A stretch of 64,000 bases of DNA from Carnegiea gigantea (GCA_029747015.1 JAKOGI010002709.1:27255-91254); one strand, 5' to 3'; numbered from the stretch's first letter, positions 12,741 to 24,035 are shown. Notes: a model not told the origin generated them from the sequence alone. Translations and numbers: made by a program.

Positions 12741-15296
12741 ATCTCCTCCTTTTTAATGATGACAAGCAATTTAGTGCTAGGGTGAAATAGCATTGAGAAA
12801 CAAACCTTGATTTGTGCACATACTTGATCACCACATCATGGGCTATCCTTCTCCCCCTTTGTTGTCATTAAAAAGGAATGCAACATATAGCATGAAATAT
12901 TAATAGTATAGCGCCCCTTGAATATGGCACTCATAGATATGAAGATGAGGTTGTTTGTCAAGAAGTTTCATAATATTAAATCACCAAAAATCAATTAGAG
13001 CATGACTCATTTCTCAACTTCATGGATAATATGGGAGATAATCATAGGAGATATTAATATATAAAAATATTGATAGTTGAAAACTCTCTATATATTTCTC
13101 TTTTTTTAAAAAAATTTTTTGGAATATGTGTATAGGATATTAGGACAACTTAATCAAGTATATTTTTCCTCTTAAAAATAATTAATGCATATAAATTTAG
13201 TCATAGAATGTGAAATCATGTATGAGCATGAAAAGCTATGTACTAAATATCACTTGAGAGCATAATTATTTTTCTCCCCTTGAATATTGCTAGAGAGAAC
13301 AAACATTTGGTTTTGTATGCCCATAAATTTGGTAACAAATATATTACCAAATCCATCACAAGCACAAAGACCCACGAGATAGATTTCCCATATTAGATAT
13401 GTATAGGATCTACAGAGGCATATAAAACTTTTAACTATTAAAAAATATACCGTTGCTCCACTTGTAACAGGGCCATTACTCTCTTCCCAAAAGGCCGGTC
13501 TGACGGAATGTGCAGCGGCATCGTTTATAAGCCCAGGATCCTCCTATCACTTTTCCAATGTGGGACTTTTGTCCATGACATTCTCCGCCACCCAATTCTG
13601 TGATGCCCTCATCACAGATGGGGCCCTCTTCCTACCCTACTCGTCGAAGTGCTTGGCGAGACATCAGAGTCGAGTCTGGGTTGACTTTGATATCGAAATG
13701 GTATATCTTTTAACTATTGAAAGATACACCATTTCTCCCCTATTCAATAATAATTAATCAAGGATAATTCATGGGATAAAGTATAATCTAATTTATGTCA
13801 AATGCAATATATGACAAATCATATCACCATCTAAAATCACGAAATTTAAAACTACATAGCCATGGAGATAATTTCATATGAAAATTATACTACGTAGATC
13901 AAGCTCTATCTTGCTCTTGATAAAAATTACTCAAGAAAATGCAAAGGGGTTTATAAATTCTCATATATCAAGATATCAGTTTATCTAAGAAAATATAATA
14001 TCAAGTATTATTATAAAAATAAACAATCTAAGCCATGTGATGATCAAAGCATGCATATATTAGGAAACTGAGAATCATCATTTTTAGAATATAAGCATAA
14101 TCACATTTGGACATGTTATTTACTTCAAGCATACATCTACAAATAAGCATATAAAATCAAACTACATATAGCCCAGAGAATGAAATCAAAAGTAAATAAA
14201 GAACTTGTGGTCTAACAAAAATCATGCATATGTTAAGCCATTTGATCAATTAACTATTTAGTAAGGGAAGTTAATTAATCAAGGGAATATGCATGCATCA
14301 AATAAGAATATTGATGGAAAAAAAATTCTTCTGCTCTTTGTAAATCCATAACTTAGAGGCAAATATAAAAAGTAAGTTTATCCAAATATTTCTTTTCCCT
14401 CATAGAAATTCATTTCTCACACAATATCATGTCGGGTATGGGGAATAACTAGTTAAAAGAAATTTACATACCCCCACATATCACATGCCACATATACAAC
14501 AACCTTCATATCAGCATTTCTGGTCATGGACTCATATGCACATATAAATGAGAAGATTTAATTCAAAAGATTTCAATTTGTGACAAGCATAGAAAGAAAT
14601 ACATGTCACTAATATATCATCAATCATTTCCACTATAAATAATATCATGCAAACATGGCATATTACTTCCAATGATAAATGTACCAATCATATCAATGTC
14701 AATTGCTGGAAAATTGTTGGATAAAACTAAGTAACTATGTCATCAAAATCATATCCCATGATAACTCATAATTTGAATTGTTTTATCACTCTAATATGCA
14801 GTCAAAAATTCAAATTTAATACATCAAATTTGTAAAGTATCTAAATTAAAAATTCATCCCACTTTTCAAGAATAATTCAAAATATAATAATATATCAAGT
14901 TTACTCTGGAAAGTTTAGGGAAATCCATGTTTCACCGAACAAGTGATCAGCATACTTAGCCAAATTTTGCTATCTTTTAATAAAATGGATAATGTAACAC
15001 TATCTGATTCCAAACTCTTGAATGTGATTCTTGGGGCCTTAGATTAGAAAGTTAGCTTCTCTTCATGCATGTTACCCCTTTCCCATTTCTTAAAAAAGAA
15101 TAATGATTGACAAAACTTTTAATTACACCATTAGTACTAAGGCATGACTCTCCTTGATTCGCATCCTATAAAAATGTATAAAGATAAGCACATAGGCATG
15201 TAAATGAGATTTAATAGTATATCCACTTTTTAGAGTTATTAATCCAATATAGTTAAGGGGGAAGCATACTAAACAAACATGAGACATGGTCCATGT
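12741..15296 (-). other. 3' untranslated interior of element C
   Basis: AT-rich sequence with no long ORF. On the minus strand it carries purine tracts such as AAAGGGGGAGAAGG near 12850 and AAGGGGGAAGC near 15256, typical of the 3' region of SIRE-like elements before the LTR. Stop codons fill all frames. It contains the GC-rich island at 13441-13735 and ends at the TSD of element E. Confidence 0.5.
13441..13735 (+). mobile_element. GC-rich island, possible TRIM (Cassandra-like) solo LTR
   Basis: It stands out from AT-rich surroundings. Within it are TGTAACAGGGCC (13462 on), a TATA-like GTTTATAAGCCC, the motif CCAATGTGGGAC and, at about 13647, GTGCTTGGCGAGA. The last resembles the internal control region of 5S rRNA genes (GTGCTTGGGCGAGAG). 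Cassandra TRIM LTRs carry 5S-derived sequence and are of this size. It is flanked by two copies of a ~30-bp sequence (cttttaactatt...) at 13428-13460 and 13708-13740. The right copy also forms a hairpin (aaatggtatatctttt / gaaagatacaccattt). The 5S match is short; treat as tentative. Confidence 0.3.
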
Positions 15297-15961
15297 TGTA
15301 GGAGGCAAAAAGTATCCGTCCAATCTAGACCCGCCATGTGAAAAATCCAATACTTTTTATTTCATCCAATTACACTCTGCCACGTGTCAAATTAATTATG
15401 GTGGTACATTGGATTAAATATTTGGTGAATGATTATGACGGCCAATTAAAAAACGCCACATGTCATAAATGATGCAGAAAACAAATTATTATTTCTTTTC
15501 TTTAAGGAATGATTAGTAAAGAACCCTAACTCCATTTCTCTATAAAAGGGAGTCTACTCCTCCCATTTTGGGGGTCAAAGATTCATTCACTCTGAAGGCA
15601 TTTTGAAGACTCAAGGGACTAATTTCTCTAAAGGAAGACAACAGGCACAATCAAAGCACATGTTGTCTACCATCGAAGATCAAACAAAGCTTGTCTTGAT
15701 TGAGATCAAGCCTCTTAGGCCCTCTCTCAAGATCAAATCCATTGAAGTTCATTCAAAGGAAGTCAAATCAACTAACTTGATCGAGGTTCAAGTCAACCGA
15801 CCCTCCTTCAAGTACAAATTGGAGATCAAATCAGAGGACTTTTTATTTGTTTACTTGTAACAAATACACAGAGATTGTACTCATATCTTCTGAAATTAAT
15901 ACAAATTAATTTGTCCATATTTCTTGTCTTAATTTATTTAGACTCGAAATTTGTGTTTACA
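15297..15961 (+). repeat. 5' LTR of element E
   Basis: 665 bp, TG...CA ends. A TATA box (tataaaaggg, 15541-15550) is followed by a pyrimidine-rich leader, fitting a U3/R promoter. Aligned by eye with the 3' LTR it shows about 38 differences, of which about 35 are transitions, and no net length change. A short open frame (15603-15860) occurs in both LTRs. Confidence 0.92.
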
Positions 15962-16206
15962 AATTTGGTGCGCTCGGTGGGACGTCTCTGCCTCTTATCT
16001 CATTCTCTAAACAAACAAGTTCAGCACTCCTTTGAAGAAGAAATGGCTCTTGAACACGTCATCCTTCAATCTTCGAAGAAGGAAACTATCGAATCTACAT
16101 CCGAAGTATTCGTAAAGGCTAGTATTGCATCTGGTAATCGAAACACTAAGATGATGACTTAGAGTATGACCAAAGTTGCTACCTCCATCACCCGAAACAA
16201 CAAGCT

Positions 16207-16695
16207 GTGACTCCCACTCTGCAATCATGCAAAACTCAAGAATTTGGTACCAACTTGCCTGCTGATGGAGTCAATCAAACTGTTTTCCTCCTTAATTTGA
16301 AGTTAAAACCTTTTGGTGTCTTCAATATGAGGAAGACTCTACCCTGTGCACTGGTTGGCAATAATATCTTCCAACTTTTCGATGAGGAGGATGATGACCA
16401 TTGTAGTGGCGATTCTTCACCAATATCTCCAAGGGATTCACTTTTCTCACAAGTTGAAGCATAATCCTTTGACACTATCATCATGCCAGTCATGGTGGCA
16501 GAGGCCATCAACTTGGAGGAAGAATTAACAAACATGAAGGCAACTCTGGAAAGACTCTCTAAGGAGAGTGAAGAAAAGGATGCTCAAATTAAGCGTCAAA
16601 ATAAGCAGATTACTGATTTGAAAAAGAAGCTGGAAAAGCGGTTATCTGAAGCCTCAAACAAAGATTCTCAAGTCATCAACATGAAAGACTCATAA
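16207..16695 (+). pseudogene. gag N-terminal relic of element E
   Basis: One reading frame of about 163 codons with a single TAA at 16462-16464. The second part begins MPVMVAEAINLEEELTNMKA and continues as a heptad-like coiled coil rich in Glu, Lys and Gln to about residue 60. This N-terminal layout (M.VM..A..(L/M)EE.L..M...E.L then a coiled coil) is familiar from annotated plant retrotransposon gag proteins. The capsid domain, zinc knuckle and everything downstream are missing. The frame runs directly into the 24-bp repeat array, whose first units continue the gag reading frame (DSQVI..K). Confidence 0.5.
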
Positions 16696-17540
16696 GTCTC
16701 CCAAATTCAAGACTTACAAGTCATCAAAAACAATGACTCTCAAGTCATCAAAATCAAGACTCCTAAGTCTCCAAAGTTTAAGACTCACAAGTTATTGAAG
16801 ATAAAGACTCTCAAGTCATCAAAATTAAAGACACTTAAGTCTCCCCAGTTCAAGACTCTCAAGTCATCAAAGACAAAGACTCTTAAGTCATCAACATTAA
16901 AGACTCTTAAGTCTCCCTAGTTCAAGACTCTCAAGTTATCAAAAACAAAAACTCTCAAGTCATCAAAATTAAAGACAATCAAGTCTCCCAAGTTCGAGAT
17001 TCACAAGTCATTAAAGACAAAGACTCTCAAGTCATCAACATTAAAGACTCCCAAGTCATCGAAGATGAACACTCTCAAGTCATTGAAGATAAAAACTCTC
17101 AAGTCATCAAAATTAAAGACTCTTAAGTCTCCCAAGTTCAAGACTCACAAGTCATCAACATTGAAGACTCTTAAGTCTCCGAAATTCAAGACTCACAAGT
17201 CATCAAAGACAAAGACTCACAAGTCATCAAAAATTAAAGACAACAAAGTCTCACAAGTTAAAGACTTTCAAGTCATCGAAATTAAAGACTCCAAGTCACC
17301 GAAGATAAAGGCTCCTAAATCTTCAAAGTTTAAGATGCCAAAGTCATTGAAATTCGTCCAAAGCAAGACTCCTAAGTCCTCAATGATAAAGACTCTGAAG
17401 TCATCAAAGTTTAGAACTATCAACTTATCAAAAGCATAGGACTCCAAAGTCTTTGAAATTTAAGAAAAGCTGAAGTCTTCAAAGTTCAAGACCCCCAAAT
17501 CATTGAAGTTGCTGACTCTCAAGTCATTAAGCAAACATTT
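16660..17540 (+). repeat. 24-bp tandem array (E array 1)
   Basis: Roughly 35 units of a 24-bp repeat of the type 'aagactctcaagtcatcaa'. Two unit variants alternate, one with 'catcaaaattaaa' and one with 'ctcccaagttca'. Because 24 is a multiple of three, every frame reads as an 8-residue repeat: (T-L-K-S-x-K-x-K) in the frame of 17065-17439 and D-S-Q-V-I-x-x-K in the gag frame. The array appears to have grown from the end of the gag relic. Confidence 0.85.
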
Positions 17541-17818
17541 GTGTTGCTTAAGCAGACTTTATATTATTACTAAAGTGGTAGAATCTAAAGTCATTAAAGA
17601 TTATAAGCCTTAATCATTGAAGCTTGTGACCCTCAAAGGCGCTAAGTCAGCCCTTGCATTGTTTAAGTTGTAGACTCTTAGCATGCCATTAAATTAGGGG
17701 GCAATAGCCATATGTCTCTTCCTCTAAGTTGGTGATGATAGTGTTGGAGCTTTCTTGTTCAAGATGTCCACCTCCTATTCGAGTTAGCATAAATGACAAC
17801 ATAGGTCTCTTCCTCGAT

Positions 17819-18330
17819 GTTGGCAACGCATGTCTCCTCCTTTAAGTTGGTAGCTACGACGCCATAACCTTCTCCTTCATATTGGCAACGCATGGCTCCT
17901 CCTTCAAGTTGGTAGTGACGATGCCATAACCTTCTCCTTTATGTTGGCAACGCAGGGCTCCTCCTTCAAGTTGGTAGCTACGACGCCACAACCTCCTCCT
18001 TCATGTTGGCAACGCAGGGCTCCTCCTTCAAGTTGGTAGCTACGACGCCACAACCTCCTCCTTCATGTTGGCAACGCAGGGCTCCTCCTTCAAGTTGGTA
18101 GCTACGACGCCACAACCTCCTCCTTCATGTTGGCAACGCAGGGCTCCTCCTTCAAGTTGGTAGCTACGACGCCACAACCTCCTCCTTCATGTTGGCAACA
18201 CAGGGCTCCTTCCTCAAGTTGGTAGCAACGACGCCACAACCTCCTCCTTCATGTTGGCAACGCAGGGCTCCTTCCTTAAGTTGATAGAAACATCGCCATA
18301 ACCTCCTCCTTCGTGTTGTCGACATACATC
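17819..18330 (+). repeat. 62-bp tandem array (E array 2)
   Basis: Eight units start at 17819, 17881, 17943, 18005, 18067, 18129, 18191 and 18253, a constant 62-bp period. Each runs gttggcaacgcagggctcct ... ggtagctacgacgccacaac. A decayed ninth unit starts near 18315. The central copies are almost identical, the outer ones more diverged. Confidence 0.92.
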
Positions 18331-18649
18331 TCCTTTGAGTTGGTGGCGACAACAACGTGACCTCCATCTTTATTATAGGAAAAGTCACCTCGAGGCAGAT
18401 TCGTACGGGTGAGCCATCCAAGAGTCAGAAAAATAGGGAAAGTCACTAAAGGTGGACCTATCCAAGGGGGGGAAAAAAAAAACATTCGTATGGTAAGTCA
18501 TAGAGAAATGATCCATTTAGTCCAAAGTTTTAAGCATCTGACATTTCAAATGACAAACCCGAAAAAAAAAGGTAAAAAAAAGAAAAAAAAAAAGAGGAAG
18601 ACAGGAGCAAATGCAAGCAGAGGCTCTTCAACAAACAGGAGGATTTTCA

Positions 18650-19410
18650 CCTTTGGAGTATTCATCGTTAACCCGTTAATGTACCCAAAAGGGTCAGACA
18701 TTCAAAGGTTAACCAGTAATAAATCAAATTTGCCTCTTGAAAACCTTCGCTCTTGGAATGTCGCCTTAAGAGGAAATTCAAGTTTAACCCGTTGATGTAC
18801 CCAAAAAGGTTGAACATTCAAAGGTTAACCGGTACTAAATTAATTTCCCCTCTTGAGGACCTTTGCTCTTGGAATGTCACCTTAGGAGAAAATTCAAGGT
18901 TAACCCGTTGATGCACCCAAAAGGGTTAAACATTCAAAGGTTAACCGATGCTGAAACAAATTCGCCTCTTGAGAACTTTCGCCTTTGGAAGGTCGCCTTA
19001 GGAGGAAATTCAAGATTAACCCGTTGATGTACCCAAAAGGATTAGACATTCAAAGGTTAACCGACACCAAGTCAAATTCACCTCTTTAGAATTTTCGCCT
19101 TCGGAAGATCGCCTTAGGAGGAAATTCAGGGTTAACCCGTTGATGTATCCAAAAGGGTTAGATATTCAAAGGTTAACCAGTGTCAAGTCAAATTCACCTC
19201 TTGAGAACTTTCGCCTTTGGAAGATCGGCTTAGGAAGAAATTCAAGATTAACCCGTTGATGTACCCAAAAGGGTTAAACATTTAACCGATGTTGAATCAA
19301 ATTCACCTCTTTAGAATTTTCGCCTTTGGGAAGTTCACCTTAGGAGTATTCAAGGTTAACCCGTTGATGTACCCAAAAGGGTTATACATTCAAAGGTTAA
19401 CTACAATAAA
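18650..19410 (+). repeat. 116-bp tandem array (E array 3)
   Basis: Seven units of the motif gttaacccgttgatgtaccc start at 18667, 18783, 18899, 19015, 19131, 19247 and 19355. The period is 116 bp five times, then 108. Each unit also contains gggtta.acattcaaaggtta and gccttaggaggaaattcaag. The sequence is unrelated to the two arrays before it. Confidence 0.92.
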
Positions 19411-20347
19411 TTATTGCATAAATTTGCGTACCAAAAAAAAAAAAAGACTGAAGCAGACAAGCAAGAATGATGCAACTTTTAATTCAGGTTGATGTTATCT
19501 TAAAAAAAAAAAAAATAGTACAATCAAGCCGGCCAAACAAATAAAATTGCGGTGAGGTGTTATTTAACAACAGCTGTGGAAAAATCATGAAGAGTAGATC
19601 AACACCGTGGAGAAATTTGGCATCATTAATCTCCAACTGCTTGACGCAATGCGCGAACTCAACCATGGAATTTCCAGGAAAAAAAACCAAAAAAAAAAAG
19701 AAAAAGAAAACAGAGAGGGAAGTAACAAAGCAGTGAAGAGAGAGAAGAGGAGAGGGAATCTCACACAGTCAATCCCAACCAACTTTCAAAGTTTATGACT
19801 GAGAATGTTCTTATTCTTAAGGAGGGCTCTTCTTATTCTTAAGGAGGGCTCCTATGCACTCGGTGTATGAGAATATATATACAAGAACTTCACCAAGAAA
19901 CCCTAGATTTAGCCGTATACCATCCCAACTATTTAGAGAATAAATGGATTCCAGAATATATACAAAATTATATTATGTAATAATTTCCTTTTAACACTTT
20001 ATGCATCTCCGAGGAAGAGGAGGAGAGAGAATGTATGGAATTTGGGCCAGATATGCTCAACATACATGGAAATTCGGATAGGTTTCATCAGTTCGAATTG
20101 GACATTGATGCTCAACCAAACTTTGGAAAAAAAAAAAAAAAAGGCCAAACCAAGTCTGCATACGTGGAAAAAAAAAAAAAAAAGGAGTGAATGCCAAGTT
20201 ATCAAATTACTTGGCAATAAAAAATATACCCATCAAATTTCGGATTGTTTACATTAATCGAGTGTTCGAGACCCAGCCGCTTCAAAAAAAAGGGGGGGTT
20301 GAAACATTCAAACCTTGTTTACGCAGCTAGGTCTCGAAGGGGGCATT

Positions 20348-21012
20348 TGTAGGAGGCAAAAAGTATCCGTCCAATTAAGACCCGTTATGTGGAAAATCCA
20401 ATACTTTTTATTTCGTCCAATTACACTCTGCCACGTGTCAAATTAATTATGGCGGTACATTGGATTAAATATTTGGTGAACGATTATGGCGGCTAATTAA
20501 AAGGCGCCGCATGTCACAAATGATGCAGAAAAGAAATTATTATTCCTTTTCTTTAGGGAATGATTAGTAAAGAACCCTAACTCCGTTTCTCTATAAAAGG
20601 GAGTCTACTCCTCCCATTTTGGGGGTCGAAGATTCATTCACTCTGAAGGCATTCTGAAGACTCAAGGGGCTAATTTCTCTGAAGGAAGACAACAAGCACA
20701 ATCAAAGCACGTGCCGTCTACCATCAAAGATCAAATAAAGCTTGTCTTGATTGAGATCAAGCCTCTTAGACCCTCTCTCAAGATCAAATCCATTGAAATT
20801 CATTCAAAGGAAGTCAAATCAACTAACTTGATCGGGATTCAAGTCAATCGACCCTCCTTCAAGTACAAATTAGAGATCAAATCAGAGGACTTTTTATTTG
20901 TTTAGTTGCAACAAATGCACAGAGATTGTACTCATATCTTCTGAAATTAATACAAATTAATTTGTTCATATTTCTTGTCTTAATTTATTTAGACTCGAAA
21001 TTTGTGTTTACA
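20348..21012 (+). repeat. 3' LTR of element E
   Basis: Partner of 15297-15961 with the same length, ends and TATA box (20592-20601). It is preceded by the purine tract at 20336-20347 and followed directly by the TSD catgt. Confidence 0.92.
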
Positions 21013-21017
21013 CATGT

Positions 21018-22151
21018 CAAAATAGTTCTCACAGCATTTCAATTTCAAAAGTTTAAAATTAATTACGAGATGCACAAGCCACATGTGTAGATCACCACCT
21101 AAGTGAATCGTATAATGAAAATTGTGAAGTACATGGCTGCTACGGAACAAGTATCATTAAATGCTCCAAATCAAGATAGATCTCCTTTTTATGAAAAAAA
21201 TAATTAATGCTAGACCTTATTTTATATATAAACACTAGAACATAATTTTATACACGTGAAGCTGGCATCATGAATTAAGCATATAAAATGTTAAAGTCAT
21301 GTTCTTTGTAGATCTCATTAAAGGATGCGATAAAAATGCTATGCTAATGATGTATATATACACCAAGAATTACACTAAGGATTTCATCATTAAAATGCAT
21401 AATAAAACATCATCATATGTGAGCAATTTATCCACTCTTATAAAATATATAATATCTCACCTTAAAGATAAAATGAGAAAATAATAATTGCAGCCAAGGA
21501 AATATTCAAATTTACTTTAAGAATCAAATCATCATCATATGACAAGTACTCTCATGACATTCAATTTATTTTTATTTTTTATTTGGTGTCAAGTGTCCTG
21601 TAAAATAGCTCAAACCTTTCTCAAATCATATTTGAAAAAATTAGGTTCATATGCGTTAGTATTCATAACATTTGAAGGTCTTGTTCCTTTTGCTATCCAA
21701 ATTTGTAAAACACTGTGAGCATCTCTTTTGATAGGGCAATAAGTAGAAACATGACCTATTTTTACACAATAATTGCATCCAATGGAACTACTAGTTCATG
21801 ATTGTTCGATTTAACGAAGAAATTTTTATAACACTTCTTTTTAGTGAAATGATTAAAACTGATGCCTTCTTTGTTAAATGATGCTTTTTGTGAGCTGAGA
21901 ATTTTATTGAAATTTTCTTCTGCTTTAGAAAATTTTAAAACCATTTTTTCAAGGTCAGCACACTTGGATTAAGTCATTTTTCTCTTTTTTAAAAAGGACA
22001 TATTTTTCTTGAAGTGTATTTGAATCATTTGACAACAACTAATTTGATTTTTGCAATTCAATATTTTATTGAGACAAATCAAAGATCATTTTCTTTAGAC
22101 TTTTAATTTTAGAACTATATTTGTTTTTAGACTTTCTGGTTTTTATGAGGA
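21018..22151 (-). pseudogene. gag C-terminus with zinc knuckle, element C
   Basis: Reading the minus strand from 22151, a Lys/Glu-rich coiled region is followed by a stretch with KFSKAEENFNKIL, typical of Ty1/copia gag before the zinc finger. After a frame change comes CNYCVKIGHVSTYC, a perfect CX2CX4HX4C zinc knuckle (21740-21781), then WIAKGTRPSNV. In SIRE-like elements this would lead to protease, but here it dissolves into stops within about 150 bp and no DSG motif follows. The upstream half of the same gag lies at 35064-35693, beyond element D. Confidence 0.7.
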
Positions 22152-22578
22152 TGATATGGGGCTAGAATAAACTTACTTGAGAGCACGTGAGAGACACTTG
22201 ATGATTCTTTCCTCAAACGTTGAATCTGCAAAAAGGGCAACCTTGGATTGAGATTCGGGAAACACCTCTTCGACGGTCAAGTCAGGAAGGGGTCCTAAGA
22301 AAAGATAGAGCAGAAAAGAGAGTTTATGATATATGAGAGAATGTGCCAAAAAAACCCTCCCCTCTCCCGAGCTAGGTAGGGGGTATTTATAATCCTTAGA
22401 GCCAAGGGCAAAATAGTAATTTCACTCAGGCATTCCCTTAACGAGCCACTAAGTGGCTTCCCATGCTGCGCTTCTGAGGTAGAGATCTCTAGACCTGGGG
22501 ACTGCTTAAAGTACTTGACCTAGCCTTGTCCATGGGCGCTACTATTGGGCCCTCCTCAAATCCTTATATTTTCCATAT
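22152..22578 (-). repeat. 3' LTR of element D (427 bp)
   Basis: On the minus strand it starts TGGAAAATATAAGG immediately after a polypurine tract and contains a TATA box (TATAAATA at 22391-22384). It appears to end near ...CCCCATATCA (22152). The first ~47 bp recur at 35063-35017. The right (5') edge is well fixed by PPT and recurrence; the left edge is approximate. Confidence 0.65.
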
Positions 22579-22596
22579 TATTGAGCCCCTCACATT
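22579..22596 (-). other. Polypurine tract of element D
   Basis: GTGAGGGGCTCAATAATA on the minus strand directly precedes the LTR start TGGAAA, the position of the plus-strand DNA primer in reverse transcription. Confidence 0.6.
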
Positions 22597-22806
22597 TTGC
22601 TTGTACGTCTGTCCGAGCAGGTATTCAAGCAAAATGTAGAGTAAGCTTGTGCTGGAAGGATTACCTACTGACGTTGGACGACGACTTTATATTAGGGGAA
22701 ACCCATCATCTTGTGACACCTGGGCTTTGGTTTCAATACCGGGGGTTTTCTGAGGCCGCTCAATTCTCGAGGTATAACTGTGGCATGGGAAATCCCCTGC
22801 TACTAG

Positions 22807-22817
22807 TATATAAAAAG
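22807..22817 (+). promoter_or_regulatory. TATA box upstream of short antisense ORF
   Basis: TATATAAAAAG on the plus strand, about 100 bp before the ATG at 22917 and opposite to the element's own transcription. The spacing is plausible for a plant core promoter. No transcript evidence is available. Confidence 0.4.
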
Positions 22818-22916
22818 ATGTTGCTTAAAGTTGTGGTTCATTCCCTGTGTGTTAGTTCCATTCTTACGAGAGGTTTTTCTGTCTTGGTGTTCCCCTGCTT
22901 TCTTAGTACCGAGAAG

Positions 22917-23269
22917 ATGGCACTCCATGTTTTAGAGACTTTTGATTGGCACCTAAGAGTGGTCGCTTCCCCTCCTCAGCCCCTCCAGGATGATTACCAA
23001 GACCTATGACCGAATTTTGTCCTCTCTGATGCCAAGGAGGCCGTCCGTGACTTCCTCCTTTTTGAAATGGTTCAGGTCGTCTTCTATACGATGGTTTTCA
23101 ACGATGCCCTGGAACTGGATGTGTTGCGCACGGATTTGGCTGAGGACCTGAAGTCCGCCCTTGTAGGCCTACAGTGGTGTGCTTTTGAGGCTTGGCTATA
23201 GCGTAACAAGAACAGTCTCTTACGGGCCCATTCCCAAAGTCGCCTATCTTTTAAGGGCTCAGGGTAACA
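22917..23269 (+). pseudogene. Short antisense ORF of element D, unidentified
   Basis: About 117 codons from the ATG at 22917 to the TAA at 23267-23269, with in-frame TGA and TAG codons (near 23007 and 23201). The translation is acidic and Leu/Ala-rich: MALHVLETFDWHLRV, then DAKEAVRDFLLFEMVQVVF and LRTDLAEDLKSALVGLQW. It looks like a genuine helical protein rather than chance translation of LTR-proximal DNA. It lies opposite to gag-pol, next to the polypurine tract, with a TATA box ~100 bp upstream. I cannot assign a family. It may be a degenerate extra ORF like those known in Tat elements, or part of the larger antisense unit. Confidence 0.35.
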
Positions 23270-24035
23270 GACGTCTGGTCCGGGGCCTATGCTTATGAGA
23301 TGCCTGGCCCTTTATAGGGGCCAGGAATATGGCGACCGGCCTCTAGATCATACCATACCATCCTGTGGTCCCTTAGGGGCTAAAGGTGCAACGGACGATC
23401 CCTAAGCCGTGCTTTACAGCCTTTGATATCCTGGAGGTTGGGGGCATAGCGACCGATTCTTAGGCCATGCTTTGAGACACTTAGCCCTTTAGGGGCTAAA
23501 GGCATAGCAGTTGGCCCCTAGGCCGTGCTGTGGGACCTTTAGCCTCTTGGGAGCTAAAGGGATAGCGATTGACCCCTAGGCTGTGCTGTGAAACCCTTAG
23601 CCCCTTGGGAGCTAAAGGTGTAATGACCGGCCCCTAGGCCGTGCTTTTAGGACCCTCAGCCCTTAGGGGCTAAAGGCATAGTGACCGGCCCCTAGATCGT
23701 GCAGTGGGACCCTTAGCCCCTTGAGGGCTAAAGGTATAGCGACCTACCCCTAGGCCGTGCAGTGGGACCCTTAGCCCCTTGGGGGCTAAAGGTATAGTGA
23801 CTGACCCCTAGGCCATGCCCTTAGGTCATGCTTTGGGACTCTCAGCCTCTAAGGGGCTAAAGGTATAGCGACCGACCCCTAGGCCATGCATTTAGGGTCC
23901 TCAGCCCCTTGGGGGCTAAAGGGATAGTGACCAGCCCATAGGCCGTGCTTTTTCGACCCGTAGCCCCTTGGGGCTAAAGGTATAGTGACCAACCCAAAGG
24001 CCGTCTGTAGGGCCCCAAATCCCTTAGGGGCCAAG
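23250..24035 (+). repeat. 58-bp hairpin minisatellite, array 1
   Basis: At least ten units aligned on 'gctaaagg' at 23379, 23495, 23553, 23611, 23669, 23727, 23785, 23856, 23915 and 23973. The spacing is mostly exactly 58 bp. The typical unit has AGCCCCTTGGGGGCT (a 6-bp inverted repeat with a 3-nt loop) and GGCCCCTAGGCC (a second palindrome), then 'gtgctttgggaccct'. The same repeat recurs at 27365-27925 in the same orientation. Confidence 0.92.

Larger units (their letters stand above)
15297..21012 (+). mobile_element. Element E: LARD-like non-autonomous LTR retrotransposon
   Basis: Complete 5716-bp insertion with two 665-bp LTRs (15297-15961, 20348-21012), both TGTAGGAGG...TTTACA. Perfect 5-bp TSD catgt at 15292-15296 and 21013-21017. 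A PBS-like TGGTGCGCTCGGTGGGAC lies just after the 5' LTR (15966-15983) and a polypurine tract gaagggggcat just before the 3' LTR. The 4.4-kb interior has only a gag N-terminal relic and three successive tandem arrays. No protease, RT, RNase H or integrase is visible. It sits inside copia element C. The PBS type and coiled-coil gag start suggest derivation from a Ty3/gypsy parent. Confidence 0.9.

Noticed and set aside
15603..15860. 85-codon frame in the 5' LTR of E, with a parallel frame at 20711-20905
   Set aside because: Both lie inside LTRs and are alike because the LTRs are alike; no motif, and an LTR leader is a more economical explanation.
17065..17439. 124-codon Lys/Ser/Thr-rich frame as a real basic protein
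   Set aside because: It is entirely made of the 24-bp array; open only because the unit length is divisible by three.
17819..18330. Regular repeat array considered as CRISPR
   Set aside because: Units are contiguous 62-bp copies without unique spacers, in a plant retroelement.
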